A DNA stretch of 64,000 nt from Ostrinia nubilalis (lineage: Eukaryota > Arthropoda > Insecta > Lepidoptera > Crambidae). Both the position numbers and the translations under genes were made by a program. The DNA is taken from assembly GCF_963855985.1 (NCBI RefSeq), contig NC_087098.1, positions 11,676,501 through 11,740,500 on the forward strand. Direction: 5' to 3'. Shown in pieces: positions 1 through 12,128 of the stretch. Each line of letters opens with the position of its first letter. Within the stretch, counting starts at the first letter, position 1. Below the pieces are notes generated by a model that was given only the letters and a program-made list of their open reading frames with translations, searched no databases and had not been told where the DNA came from.

Positions 1-541
1 TCAGGATTTGTATCAATCTAAACACCATGTAGTATGATTTTTTGATGTGAGTCGAGTGACGCAGTGCGTCGATTTTTCGTTAAAGACGACGGCAAATTGA
101 CCTGTTTAATGCTAGAAGTGTGAACCTACTGACATACCTTTCTTTTCAGCAGCTGAGCTCGGATTTGGAATTGGGTTAAAGAGGGATGATGAATTCAATC
201 ATTCGTGACGTCATGATTGAGATCGGCACCTGTATTCTGTGAAATAAAAGCGGATAGTAACTGGATCAGTTAACGTCGTTTATAACTGACCTTATGTTAT
301 TGAAAGGGTATAATATTAAATTGATACATTTTGTGAGGGTTAAATGGTTCATGAAGAAAATAAAATAAGAACATAGGTTATACATATTGTATTGTGTTTA
401 TGCTACAATATGGTTCGGTATCATTAATATTCTATTAAACGTTCAGTTTTATTTTTGTTCAGGAGCCAATCAAGCAAGCACAAGCTTTTTAAGCTTTGCT
501 GTTTAGAAAGCTTGAGAGGCGATTCAAGATTTCATGACAAT
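1..541. other. No gene recognised
   Basis: AT-rich sequence without a supported gene, repeat boundary or RNA. It directly precedes a short RTE tail. Confidence 0.5.
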
Positions 542-551
542 AAATCCGAAC

Positions 552-622
552 TTTGTGGAAATCCTTGGGGGAGGCCTTTGTCCAGCAGTAGACGTCTTTC
601 GGCTGAAACGAACGAACGAACG
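552..622 (+). mobile_element. RTE-like LINE, 71-bp 3' tail
   Basis: A very short 5'-truncated copy of the RTE-like LINE found many times in this window. It keeps the end of the ORF (GGGGGAGGCCTTTGTCCAGC), the terminal CGGCTGA and an AACG-type microsatellite tail. It is flanked by a 10-bp direct repeat, AAATCCGAAC, at 542..551 and 623..632, as expected for target-primed reverse transcription. The open frame across it is chance coding in a dead fragment. Confidence 0.85.
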
Positions 623-632
623 AAATCCGAAC

Positions 633-3600
633 ATTTTCCGCAAGGTCAGCTTAGGAAGTCTCATAAAATAAAATTATTGCTTACATGGTTTAATGTACTG
701 TGAAAAGAAAGTAAGTTGATAAAACCATTAAGTGATTCCGTAAAATTATGATTGTTTTGTAATCTCTCTAAAAAGAAAAACCAATGAAGAGTGAATTTCC
801 CACCGGACAAGAAAATGCTTAACATTCAAAGAAAAAGTGAATTTTACAAAACTAGGAAACAATTAGAAAAAAGTTTTAGCTACTGGTTTTTGGGTCTTCA
901 AACAAAGCTTTCAAAACCTGAAAAATAACACTCAGCAAGATTCATAGCGGTAGGTACCTATTGCATTAAGGTAAAAGGCACCATAAGATATCGGGCCTAT
1001 GAGTGATAGGGATCGATTTGTGTTGGGTAGGGACATACGACGGCATTATCCAGGTAAACTTCTTCTGGCGATTCGCACTGTAGACTTGAGTGCGAATGGC
1101 CTAAGAAATCTTTTGTAAAGGGTTGATTCTTGGACCGATACTTTATGAAATATGTATGAAATAATAAAAAAATCTTCGATACTTAAAAAGATAACTGTTT
1201 CGTTGCTTCTATCTCACTCCAAATTGACCAGTTACAAAAAGCTCTCTGGCGATTCACCACCGCCCCGGTCCGAATCACTTCTGGTCTGGTGCGAAACGCT
1301 AAAAGACTCTTATTTAGTTGTAATAGATGCAATTTTACAACTTAAATGTATAATTTGATGAGATGTTGATTCTTTTGTTCCATACACGAGGCGTCCGCGT
1401 CATCGTCATGGGCTGTGAACTCAATGGTCGAATAGTGGCGATAATAACGTAATAAGGCAATCAATCAGCGAATGTATAAACATTTATTTGTTTCTTGAAG
1501 ATTGTTAACGCGATTAAGATGTTTTAACAACGGTTTAGTTGAAATAAATACGATAGGTGAAAAATAGTGGGCAATTTAATTTTACCAATTTAATATTGCA
1601 CAAAATTTTACCAATTTTAACAAGGGATTGTTTTCATTGTTACCAAATCATACTAATGTAAGGATGATCATACGAATTCGCCAAAAAAGTACTTTTCTCA
1701 TTAAGTTTTTGTTTTGTTGGTAAATTAGCTCAATCTCATAACACAACGCACTGTCAGTTGCTTTATTAAATAACTTATGCAAATATTGCTATCAATTGTC
1801 AATAAAGTATGGCCAAATAATAATTAATCAGACCGAAATATAAATAATTTTCTGAGCGCAGTTGTAACATTAAGGTGTGTGCTCACCGGTAGATGTAACA
1901 TTCGTTTTAAAATCGATTCTGTTTTTCTAGGAAAGGACAAATTGTAGATTGTTTTGTCGTTTGGTCTCCATAAATATTTTATTAATCTTATTGTATGGTT
2001 AATATTCTGTCAATAACATTATTTGTTTTCAACTTCTTTTCCTCGTATTGATTGACTTATTTAGAATACGATTACTTTATTAGATACTCCACTTTTTTAT
2101 TTGAGTCACTTTCTAAATCTTCCTAGCAAAATTGCAATTTCAGTGATTGCTTAAGAGTTTGTTGTTGTGTTGTCTACTTATATCACACAGGAATAGTGAC
2201 AAACTTAAAAAAAAGACTTATCATGACTGGAAGAATCCACGGCAAAAGAACTAGAAAAAAGCAGAAGTCAAAAACGTTGGTCTGACCAAGTTATACAGCA
2301 GTTACCTACGTATCCCAGTCAACCAAGCCAAGGGTAGGAGAAAATGGGAGAAGCGTTCATAAACTTCAAGATAACAACAAGGGACCGAGTGAAGAGTCAT
2401 GTGATGAAAGTCAGAACTTAATGACACTGTCAGTGTGGATACCCCTTTACGTCAATTTGACTGCTCATATTATTATCTATCAACGCTCACAATGGAATTG
2501 CCATAATTTATTGCGACGTCTGGCGATGAGTTGAAAGCAGTTTCATTTCATTAATGAGCTGAATCGAGATTTACCTGTTTACTCGTAGTTAACCGTTAAG
2601 TAGGATTAAAGCGTTCATTTACACAGTAATTTTGTTTACTTATGTGGTTATGTGAAGTAACAAAAGACAATGAGTGACTTCAAGAACTGAGATACTTATA
2701 AATGTTTTGTATTTTAATTTCATACTAAGAAACTATACAAATATTCATAGCCATGTTTTTTTTTCCTAAAAAAGCATATCAGTAGGTTGCTTTTGCACAA
2801 ATTACTAATAGTCCCGTTAGCCCCTCGTACGTTCTAAGCTAATGCTTCTGTCACAAGATTCGAACCCGCGTTCCTCGGTTAACAGGTTTAAAAACAAAGA
2901 CATAGAATAAGATAAAGCTGGTGTTAAAGGGCAATAAACACCGAAGGGACTATACAATAATAGAAAAATTAGACGTGGAATGGCATGTTTTTTTACCTAA
3001 ACAGGGTAATGTCGCCAACTGTACTCCAAACCTTCGTCATCAGAATTTACAATTAGACGCAAACGGGGCGGGCGTAAAAACGAAGCCAGCAAATTAACGG
3101 ACGACTCCAGACCCTCGTCATCGCGACACCTGTCCGTCAGGGATCAGGCGGTGTCAAATTAATATCGTTATGACTATGGCCCAGGACATCGGAGCTGGCA
3201 ATTTGTAATGGGCATTTCGATTCAAGGTCGTTATTAAGTTTCTAGAAATTATGGCTTGAATAACACTACGGATGAATTTAGCTCATGAAGCAGCAGTATG
3301 CTCAGTGTTGCTGTTCAGGTATTTAGACGCTGTGTCAACTGGAAGTAAATGTGAGGAGCTGGAAGACGGCAAGAGCGATATAGTTAATTTAGCTTCCACT
3401 ATAGTCTCGGAATATAGGTATGCTTTGCTATGTTTCTAAATCTGTCACAAAATTCGAGCAGTAGATGTATGCTAGGTGTAGGTAGGTATACATATACACA
3501 AGGTAGTTTAAATAAGTGTTAGTGGCAAAAGCATAAAATTATTCATTTCGACGTCAGTACTATAAGTAAAATACAATCCAGTAAATATACCTACGTCAAA

Positions 3601-5298
3601 TCTATTGTTCCATGTGTCAGGAGGACCGAATGTTATGTTGACTCGGAAATGAGCATGCAAACATGTTTTATGTCAGCGTATTTGCCATTTATCTCTTTGA
3701 CTAGTTGACATGCTGCAACTCGTCCAGTTTGATAAATGTTATGTACATTGTACATGTACATAATTATTATGGATTTCGACCTAAAATTTTACTATTCCTC
3801 TGTGCAATAATTTTCAATTTGTAATTAATAAGTGGCAATTTTGAAAATGATCGCACAGTTTGAAACCTAAAATAATTATGTACATTGATACTGCGTAGAT
3901 ACTGTGTCCTCTGGACAACATTTTAGACAAAGTATACTTTTGGTCTTGAAACTACTACAGCTTTTATTAACTTACTAACACGCCACATACTTTAGCTTAA
4001 ACAACTGTGCTGTACCAGCATTAAGGATATTTTGTGTGATTAATATTTTGACTTTTAAAATAATCCGTCATCATTCTTTCTGTCCACTGAAAACTAGCAA
4101 AATATTCTACAATACTGTGGGTCACGACGACAAAGCTAAGCGAGGTTCTGCTGAGAAGCATTTCAATCGCGACATTGGAATCATTGTTCGTTTACTTTTC
4201 AAACTGTAATAAAAATAGTGTCTAGCTTTCTCTGAAATGGTTTTCTACCACAAACACGCAGTTTCAAATTCAGGTAAATATTGACAAGAAAAATTGCATC
4301 GGCATTTTTGGTGAAATTTTGTTCTATTGTTCTTGCGAAATAGTGCGTTGTTTGTCCACTTCCCTGGCCCATTGTGCGTTTTGTGTGGGGACGGTGCACA
4401 AAGGGCCATCGATTGCCGTTGCTTCATCAGTTTTGTTCTAAAATGTTTTGTTATTCACGTTTTTCTTCGCGACTGTGGATTGGCGAAGTGTGGATATTTT
4501 TTTCTAACTCGAATTCTGGGGGACTTTTAAGGGTTAATTTAGAATTGCAGGTTACATTGGGCTACTAGACAATTATTGTAAGTATTTAATGAAAAAAAAA
4601 TACATACTGTCTTGACTATTATCTACATTTTCATACATAAAAAAACTCTACTATCAATCACTATCGAAAAATTACGTATCTGGGTCTCTTTTTCAGTTCA
4701 ATTCACCCAAATGCTCGAGACTATAAAGTGTCCCAACATTACGTGCCATAAAATCCGAGTAAGTAAGTAGTTTTCCACTCGTTATTTATCTCGGCACATT
4801 TTTAACTAAAATCAACAGCGAGGGTTCAATTTTCGCTAATTGCTTGTGAATGAGCGAAATTTTACGATGCCATTTCGCCGCGCTCGCCACACTGGGGTTA
4901 TAATTAATGTGTTGCCAGTAATGTCCTCAGACTCGGGGTGAAATCACCATATGAATTTATCATTTTGGCGACTTCTGAATTCTTAATGGGGTACCTATAG
5001 GTAACGGTATTGAAGTGATTAGTGTGTAAAAAAAAAGCTAAATCATATCAAAACGACTGTGGGTTATAAATGTTGGTGTTTAAATAAAAATATTCAAATA
5101 TTACGGCAATCCGTAATATTTGACTTTAGCAGGACTCGAATCTGCAACCGGTACTCTTGATGTAGACCGGTTGCTATTCTCGACTCTTTGGAATGACTTT
5201 TCAGTGCCGTTTGTTTTTCAATTTAACAAAATAAGTTACCTATTATTATAATTTATAACATGAAGGAAAGCTACCTATTCGTAATTATATTACATTAC
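633..5298. other. No gene recognised
   Basis: About 4.7 kb of AT-rich DNA. No open frame here resembles a protein family, and I see no complete repeat. A stretch near 2220..2420 vaguely resembles the decayed end of a LINE reading frame but contains stops and is not annotated. Confidence 0.5.
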
Positions 5299-5337
5299 AC
5301 GGTTTACTCTACTAACGGTTCTAGTAGAGTAAACCGT
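5299..5337. repeat. Perfect 16-bp inverted repeat
   Basis: Arms 5299..5314 (ACGGTTTACTCTACTA) and 5322..5337 are exact reverse complements with a 7-bp loop. It may be a MITE remnant or a chance hairpin; no target duplication was seen. Confidence 0.6.
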
Positions 5338-7107
5338 TTTAATGTTCTATTTGATTACACACATTCAAACAGTCATATTATTAGAAATAATAAACCTAGG
5401 TACAGGGGACGGTTACTTATCCTTAGAATAAAATAAGGCGGCGGAAATATTAACCTGTGCTATAACAGTAACGTTCACAATTATTATTTACCATATCCCT
5501 AATATGACGCAGCATTTTATGGTTGAGAAAATGACTCAGGTATTTTACTTTTTATTAATTTAATAAATAACGTAATAAAAAGCGACCAGAAAAATATTGA
5601 GATCAGTTATAAAAATGATCCCGGTAAACGAACCCGCTCAGTACCTCTGGCACTAAAAACTTTCGACTTCGAATCTTATGCGTATTCAAATCGCCATCAA
5701 AAGATTTAGTACGAAAACTAAAACAGCGCCCTTGTGAACGTGTCGTAAAGTGAACTTAGTATGAGAAACTTAACTTATTTTGACAGTCATAATTGTCACG
5801 TTATCGTTTAATTCGAAGGTTGAGTATCGAATTTTGTCGAATACGCAAACGATTCGAAGACGAAAGTTATTCATGCTAGAGGTGCTCTGTGGATTCTTGC
5901 ATTTTTCATGCCATCGAAAGGCATGGTATAGTATAAGGATACTTAAGTTACTATTTTCCAAACCTAGGCTCTTATCATCACTCCCAGCAAAAATATTCCC
6001 AAAAAAACTAAACAAGACCTCAACAGTAACCGTAGTCACGTACACCATTCGTCGCTTGTCCCAAAATGGCTGGATTTTTGATTTGTTATCCCCAAGATGT
6101 CAGTGTTATTGATGTGTTGCAAAATTGGAAAGTTCAGACGCACTTATCTCCCAGATTTAGATAGCGGGGCAATTTATAAAGCGGGGTTTCTTTCCCCTAA
6201 GTGTACTCTTGACAGCATGCAAGAGGCCTCCGGCTGTGTCGTTTGCAGGCCTGAGAGGGCGCTATTGGGGAGTCGCTCGATATGAGGGCGATTTTGATGA
6301 GATAAATCGCGCCATTGTTTAAATTGGTCGCGATCTGATTTCAGATAAATGTTTATTGGTGTCAATCTTATCTTTTCTGAATTACGAATATTGTTCAATT
6401 CAGTAACGCAATTAAATAGGCTGAGAAATTGTGGTTAATCAAAACTTTTTCAAAGATTTGTTGTCAAATATATTAGCCAGCATCTTTTCAGCCTTTGCTG
6501 AAATAAGTACTTTTCGACTACGGGCTTCAAAATAAAATAACAAGGAAGGAAAATCATAGCATTAATAAAGTTCAATTAAGCAAGACATTTCTAACTTGAT
6601 ATGCTTTCGAACGATCTCAGAATAAGTCTCGAACGCGTGTTCTCCTATCATGTCTTGAACGTTGAATCGATACTCGAGTTTTTACTCGGGGACGATTGTG
6701 CTTTGTCTTCGACACAAATTACTTGTTTTTCCTGTGTGACATTGAACGACGTTGATATGAGACGATATTATGGCTTGGAGCTAATAAAATTGGTGTTATC
6801 AAATCACTGTATATACAAGGTGGCTGCCTACCTTCATTCAAAATTTCGGAATTGAAAAATACATTTATCTCAGTTTTCTGCATGATTGTCTATTGGTCTG
6901 CATCACAATTGATGGAAACTGATTATAAATGATGATTTATTTGCATTTAAAAAAGGTAAGTATCATTCAATTCAGCTTGTTCAACCATTACTACAAATGA
7001 CATTGCCGAATGTGAAAACGAGCTTTAATTACAACAAAACTTTTAATAGCAAACAAAACTAAACGACAAATCGACTGGTTAAATTATTACGACTGTAGTA
7101 AACTAAA
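5338..7107. other. No gene recognised
   Basis: AT-rich DNA up to the BEL element. Overlapping open frames on both strands (about 5770..6110) show no family motif and are treated as chance. Confidence 0.5.
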
Positions 7108-7112
7108 GTAAG
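7108..7112. repeat. Target site duplication, left copy
   Basis: GTAAG directly abuts the left LTR and recurs at 17124..17128 directly after the right LTR. Five bases is within the usual size for BEL/Pao integration. Confidence 0.85.
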
Positions 7113-7324
7113 TGTTGGGCACCGGGTGTGCCCGTTACTATACCTATTGTATATTTAATTGATTTGGAGATGTTCACTTTGTACTATATTGAAACACGTC
7201 TTTGTCTAATGGTGTTTAATGAACAACTGAAGTAAAAAAGTAAAAAAACAAAGCGTCAAAATATAAAAAACATTCCAAAAGAAAAAATACAAAAAACGCA
7301 TATAAAAAAGGTCTGTCGCCAACA
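7113..7324 (-). repeat. BEL 3' LTR
   Basis: 212 bp, on the minus strand starting TGTTGGCGAC and ending GCCCAACA, so with TG...CA ends. By eye it shows no difference from the LTR at 16912..17123. The sequence is AT-rich with A-runs. Confidence 0.95.
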
Positions 7325-7337
7325 TGGCGCCCCGCGG
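7325..7337 (-). promoter_or_regulatory. Polypurine tract candidate
   Basis: Directly upstream of the 3' LTR on the minus strand lies GCGGGGCGCCA, a G-rich stretch in the position where plus-strand DNA synthesis is primed. It is not purely purine, so the call is positional. Confidence 0.5.
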
Positions 7338-7358
7338 TGTGAAGCAACCATAAAGCAG

Positions 7359-7948
7359 TCAGGCGACAGTCGGCAGCAGCACCAGCTTCCTGACGGGGCG
7401 ACGTAATGTGCCTCCTTTCGTGGCAACGTCAGCGCATCTGACGACTCCCCTTGATCCAGGCCACACGGCGGTCACTCTGCCTCGGGGCCAGGTTCCTCTA
7501 GGAAGAGCTCCATCACCAATTAGGACAAGGTCGCCAACTTTCAGCTGAACCTTTGGCTGCGGGGGTATGCTGCGCCTTGGTACGAGTGTTGGAAGGTACT
7601 CATCAACCCATCGCTTCCAGAAATGGTCAGCTAACCTTAACCCTTTCTTCCACTGGGTGCGTCCCCAAAGGTCTGTGTCTGAAACAGGACGCAGGACTGG
7701 TTCGTTCGTGGCTGTTCCAATAAGGAAATGGAATGGTGTTAGGGCCTGATCTTCGTGCGGCGCCACGGGAACATGAGTAAGTGGACGCGAATTGACCAAC
7801 GCTTCTGCTTCCAGTAAAAGCGTGTGCAGCGTCTCCTCGCGGGGTGATCGTTCTTTTAGGGTTACCGATAGCGCAGTCTTGACGGACCTCACCAGCCGTT
7901 CCCACGCTCCTCCCATCGATGGAGTTATTGGTGGTATAAACTTCCATC
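7359..7948 (-). pseudogene. pol: BEL pol: integrase C-terminal part with DUF5641-like domain
   Basis: The last coding segment of the element. The first residues after the insertion read FIPPITPSMGGAWERLV, the end of the integrase catalytic domain, with the glutamate of the D,D(35)E triad in GGAWE. Then comes a segment with EALVNSRPL and LTPFHFLIG, and a C-terminal region with WKRWVDEYLPTL and VGDLVLI, typical of the DUF5641 domain that ends BEL polyproteins. The stop is TGA at 7359..7361, 34 bp before the LTR. The open frame continues upstream to 8084, but those N-terminal residues come from the inserted repeat and are not integrase. The segment is separated from the integrase core by the 0.9-kb insertion. 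Confidence 0.9.
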
Positions 7949-8324
7949 TGGGGGCACGGCAGTGCCCCCACCAAGTCGAGCAAAAAAGCGGCACGGCCGT
8001 ACCATCCTTTTCTCGAAGCAATTCAGGCCATTTTCGACCGCCTGTAACTTCGTTATGGATAAAACTAGAAGGCTGAATTTTCATTAGCTATGCAGGCATT
8101 GTAAAGACACGGTATATTTAAAATTTCATTTAATTTGAACCAGTAGTTTAAGAATTATAACGGGTCAAAGTTACTTAATTTTGTCACTCACTGACTGACT
8201 CACTGACTCACTGACTCACTGACTCACCGATCATCAAAACTCTAAGGCACTTCTAGCAGACCTAGAAGCTTCAAATTTGGAATATAAGTAGTGTTTGGTG
8301 TATGAATCAAGGAAAAACTAAAAT

Positions 8325-8536
8325 ATTTGGGGGCACGGTAGTGCAACCGCCAAGTCGAGTAAAATTTTTCAATTTCGGTCCTGTTTTCTAGATACATAAC
8401 TGCTGTCTACAAAATACAAAAAGAAATGATATTTGGGGGCACGGTAGTGCAACCGCCAAGTCGAGTAAAATTTTTCAATTTCGGTCCAGTTTTCTAGATA
8501 CATAACTGCTGTCTACAAAATACAAAAAGAAATGAG
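8325..8536. repeat. 106-bp tandem duplication
   Basis: Two near-identical units, 8325..8430 and 8431..8536, each starting ATTTGGGGGCACGGTAGTGC and ending AAAAAGAAATGA. I see one clear internal difference (GGTCCTG versus GGTCCAG). A more diverged relative of the unit start occurs at 7949. Confidence 0.85.
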
Positions 8537-8856
8537 ATCCCATCAAAAACAATACTTGTCAAAAAAACCAAGTCTCGCAACTCAGTTGTTCTACGGTAAA
8601 AAGTTGTGAGATCCATGTAATACCAAGTCCAGGCCAGGAAATCTTTAACGTTTTACATAAATATATTGACTTGGCCATCGCATGAAAACACGTGTAAATT
8701 AAATTATTTAGTGCGATGGCCAAGTCAATAATTTATGTAAAACGTTAAAGATTTCCTGGCCTGGACTTGGTATTACATGGATCTCACAACTTTTTACCGT
8801 AGAACAACTGAGTTGCGAGACTTGGTTTTTTTGACAAGTATTGTTTTTGATGGGAT
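8537..8856. repeat. Long inverted repeat, 146-bp arms
   Basis: Arm 8537..8682 begins ATCCCATCAAAAACAA and arm 8712..8856 is its reverse complement, with about one indel. The 29-bp loop contains a CACGTG site. As RNA or single-stranded DNA it would form a very stable hairpin. Confidence 0.9.
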
Positions 8857-8857
8857 A

Positions 8858-9018
8858 CGATTTTATTGCTAGCAGCGAAGTCGTATATTTCTGTTAGCTT
8901 GTTGCTAGTTCCAACAAAAGCAGTCCCATTATCGGAGTAGATGAGCGAGGGGGTACCTCTTCTAGTTATAAATCGCCTCAAAGCCATGATAGCAGAATCA
9001 GTAGTGAGACTTGCGACT
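8858..9018 (-). pseudogene. pol: BEL pol: integrase core fragment
   Basis: Reads DSAIMALRRFITRRGTPS and IYSDNGTAFVG, the second aspartate region of the integrase catalytic core (SDNGT). It lies in a different frame from the upstream pol segment because a few bases are missing at about 9019: the usual short stretch between the TVRA motif and this region is absent. It ends where the foldback insertion begins. The frame continues into the insertion as unrelated residues. Confidence 0.85.
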
Positions 9019-11961
9019 ATTCCGCTCGAACAGTTAAACACGTGAACAGCGCGACGTATCTTTTTTCAGTTCTTCTTCCGATGCTGACAGAAACTGGACC
9101 AAAATAATCAAGCCCCACATTCGAGAATGGCCTTTGATGATGTGCAAGCCTTGCCTCAGGTAAGTCACCAGTCAGAGGTATAAGTGGCTGAGCCTTTCTA
9201 ATTCGGCAGTAGAGACAAGAGCTGGCAGCTTTCTTCACGGAAGGTCTCAGGTGAAGGATAAAGTATTCACGTCTCAGTTGGTTTACGACGGTCTCATTAT
9301 TAGCGTGGGCTGCTCGCTTATGAAAGTGCATGATCATGAGTTGCACGATATGATGTTTTCCGTCCAAGATTATGGGGTTAGGCTCCGTATCTACGTCTTG
9401 AGCACGGAGAATCCTCCCGACGAGGCGGAGAAGACTATCTGATGAACGACGTATATCAAGATGCTTTAATCTCGAGTGAGGTGAAAGATGACCAGGTTGT
9501 ATTAACTCATCAGGGAAGCTGTCAATTTGACTCTTTAACAACAGCCTCTTCTCAGCTTCTTCGATAAGCTCCGCCGACAAAGGATGAAAGTTCTTCGTTC
9601 TTGAGAGTTCTTTCTTCAAAGTTAATTTAGAATTTTGACGTCTCAAATTTAAACGCAACCGAACTAAATTAATAAATTGTTGAACGCGGGCCGTACTACG
9701 AACTAAACGCAACCATTCAGAAAACCTTGAATGGTCCGCAACGACCGGTGAAGGTAGTTCATGCGGTTGAACATTGATTTGTCCCACTATTTCTGATGTA
9801 GCGGAACGTTTGACTTCGTCATCACGAGATAATGGGACCTCACTCGACGGTTCACAAGGCCAATGACATGATGGTTCTAAGAGAAACGAAGGTCCGGTGA
9901 ACCAGCGAGCGGACGTGTCGAATTTAGAAGTGCTAGGGCGCGTGGCGTCATCCGCAACATTATCAGAGGAGGGCACGTACCGCCAATTAGAAACGTCTGA
10001 AATTTCCGTGATCTCGCCAACCCTATGCGCCACAAAGGGTTTAAAAGTGCGGGCGTCACTTCGCAACCATCTAAGCACTGTCATGGAATCGGACCAAAAG
10101 GTAACACGACATGGTTTATGTTTATGAGCTTGAATGATGAAACTTGCAAACCTCGCAGCTATCAAGGCAGCTTGTAGCTCGAGTCTGGGCATAGACACAG
10201 GCTTTAATGGTGCAAGTCGAGCTTTCCCACCAATTAGGGTGAGTTGAACGCTGTCATTGCCAAGACTCAAACGCCAATATGCAACGCACGCGTATGCATA
10301 CTCACTCGCATCAGCGAAAACGTGCAACTCCAAGTCGGGTTTCTGGTGATGATGGAAAGCCTGATACCAACGTGGAATTGAACAGGTTTTAACTTCAGCG
10401 AGCCTTTGAAGCCATGATAACCAGCTGGCTACGATAGAAGCAGAAGTTGATTCGTCCCATGAAACCCCTTTTCTCCATAAGTCTTGGAACATTATACGCC
10501 CTTGGACTACGATCGGAGCTAGAAACCCAAGAGGATCGTACACTCGCATTAGTAATGAGAGAGCTGCTCTCTTCGTAAGTGGCGATGGGATTTCCTCGGG
10601 CACGTCAATCCGAAAATAAAGGTTGTCTTCTACAATGTTCCAAGACAACCCCAAAATTCTAATGCAGTCTGATGATGATGAAACGCTAGATGAGGAAGAT
10701 GATGGACCTAAGCCTACTTTTGGTGTGGTAAGGTTACACAGCTCAGGCGGCAGCAAGGACAACGCCTCCGGTTTATTAGATACCCACGATCTCATCTCAA
10801 AGCCAGCTAAGCTATGTACCTTCACTATATCGGCTGCCAGACGAGCGGCGCCGTCGACGTCGTCCAGGCTTCCCAAATAGTCATCCATATAATGATTATT
10901 TACAATGGCTTGTGCAGCATCAGGATACAGGTGCTGATGATCAAGTGCATTTTTATTTTTTAAATACAGTGCAGTGCACGGACTGGAAGTGGCCCCAAAA
11001 ATCATTGAGGACATTCTATATACTTCGATTGGTGAAGAAGAGTCGCTGCGCCACAAGAAGCGCTGCGCGTCGCGATCGTTTTCTCGAATTTTTATCTGAG
11101 GGAACATTTCCCGGATATCCGCGTTTAACGCTACGCAGCCTTCTCTAAAACGCATTAGAATCGCGACTAAATTTTGAAGCAAGTCAGGACCTGACAGAAG
11201 CATAGAGTTAAAGCTTATTCCCAGAAACTTAGCTGCAGCATCGTGAACAATCCTTAACTTACGCTTCTGGGGGTGAAAGACTCCGAAATGAGGCAAATAC
11301 CAAGTGATGCCGCTTGGCGGCTTAGTACAAATTTCCGCGTAACCTTTATCTATAGTAGCCTGCATATTCAGACGGTAAGCTTCTGCGAACTCGGGCTCTT
11401 TTTGAAATTTCCGTTCCAGGCTCTTAAAACGCGACAAGGCTATCTCAAAATTGTTTGGTACATCTTTTAAGTCATCTCGCCACAAAAGACCAGTTTCAAA
11501 GCGACCTCCGGGAAGACGCCGAGTTGTATTTTCCAAAATGTCCAAAGCGCGAGCCTGACTTTTAGTACGATAATCTTTTTTCTCAATTCCAATTGAGTCT
11601 AGCTTGTAATTTTCTTTTATCAGTGTCTCCACGGATTCGCTTTCGTCAAAATTGCAATGGTTAACAAATTCAACCGGTTTTGTTTTACTGGAAGAGAATC
11701 CATACAGAACCCAACCCAAAGGCGTACGAGTGGCAACCGGCTGACACCTAGAACCGTGACGTACTGCGAGCGGAACACTCAAGTGCCAGTTGTCAACTCC
11801 GATGATCAATGCGGGCTTTGCTTGTTCGTAACACAGCTCTTCCGTCAAATCACGTAAATAGTCAAAGCGCGAAATGTCATCCGCCGACACCGATTGACAA
11901 TTGGTTAAATTTAATTTTGGCATGGCACGAACATTAGAAATATCGAAAGATTTTTGACTAT
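9017..11961 (-). pseudogene. pol: BEL pol: reverse transcriptase, RNase H, integrase N-terminus
   Basis: The longest frame in the window (968 codons from the ATG at 11921..11923). That ATG is internal to the ancestral polyprotein, whose frame continues upstream to 11961. Reverse transcriptase covers about residues 195..400: KLRIVHDAAAKF, then VALNADIREMFPQI and the catalytic YMDD at 345..348. The Peptidase_A17/RNase H-like part follows, with VYDPLGFLAPIV, HVFADAS (534..540), LELQAAL (581..587), WSDS (610..613) and DNVAD (654..658), giving the acidic RNase H residues. Integrase begins with an HHCC zinc finger (H866 or H868, H873, C903, C906) and the first catalytic aspartate in GLDYFGP (D939). 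The frame ends at TAG 9017..9019 after TCLTVRAE, where a short deletion shifts the reading frame. An acidic/serine run near 406..418 is simple sequence. Confidence 0.95.
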
Positions 11962-12128
11962 CATAATCATAATCATAATCATTTATTTATTGCTTCATAA
12001 GTGTACATAGGTGGTGATCTTAAACTTAGTCTCAACTTATGACCCTGTAAGGGTGTTGCAAATCTTGTGTCATAGGTACATTACTAAATATTCTACAATA
12101 GTTAGTAATAATTAATATTGATAACTAT
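11962..12128 (-). mobile_element. LINE/SINE 3' end inserted between protease and RT
   Basis: A 167-bp insertion flanked by ACTAT at 11957..11961 and 12124..12128. On the minus strand it ends in AATAAATAAATG followed by repeated ATTATG, like 3' tails of CR1/Jockey-type LINEs or their SINEs. No coding remains. Excluding it puts the two flanking coding parts in the same frame. Confidence 0.7.

Larger units (their letters stand above)
7949..8857 (-). mobile_element. Foldback composite inserted in integrase
   Basis: About 909 bp of non-coding repeat interrupts the integrase frame; boundaries are set where integrase-like residues stop and resume, to within a few bases. It holds GGGGGCACGGCAGTGCCCCC at its left end, an ACTCACTGACTG-type short repeat at 8186..8227, a 106-bp direct duplication, and a 320-bp foldback at the right end. 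Left foldback arm and duplicated unit run together without a break, so I treat it as one insertion. It resembles a non-autonomous lepidopteran repeat; the superfamily is not settled. Confidence 0.65.

Noticed and set aside
2220..2420. Possible decayed LINE C-terminus
   Set aside because: Vague resemblance only, with stops in every frame; no end or duplication found.
5126..5178. tRNA-like T-arm on the minus strand
   Set aside because: Only a B-box-like stretch with an imperfect stem; no complete cloverleaf.
11921..11923. ATG as the true start of pol
   Set aside because: The same frame continues upstream, and BEL elements translate a single gag-pol polyprotein; this Met is internal.
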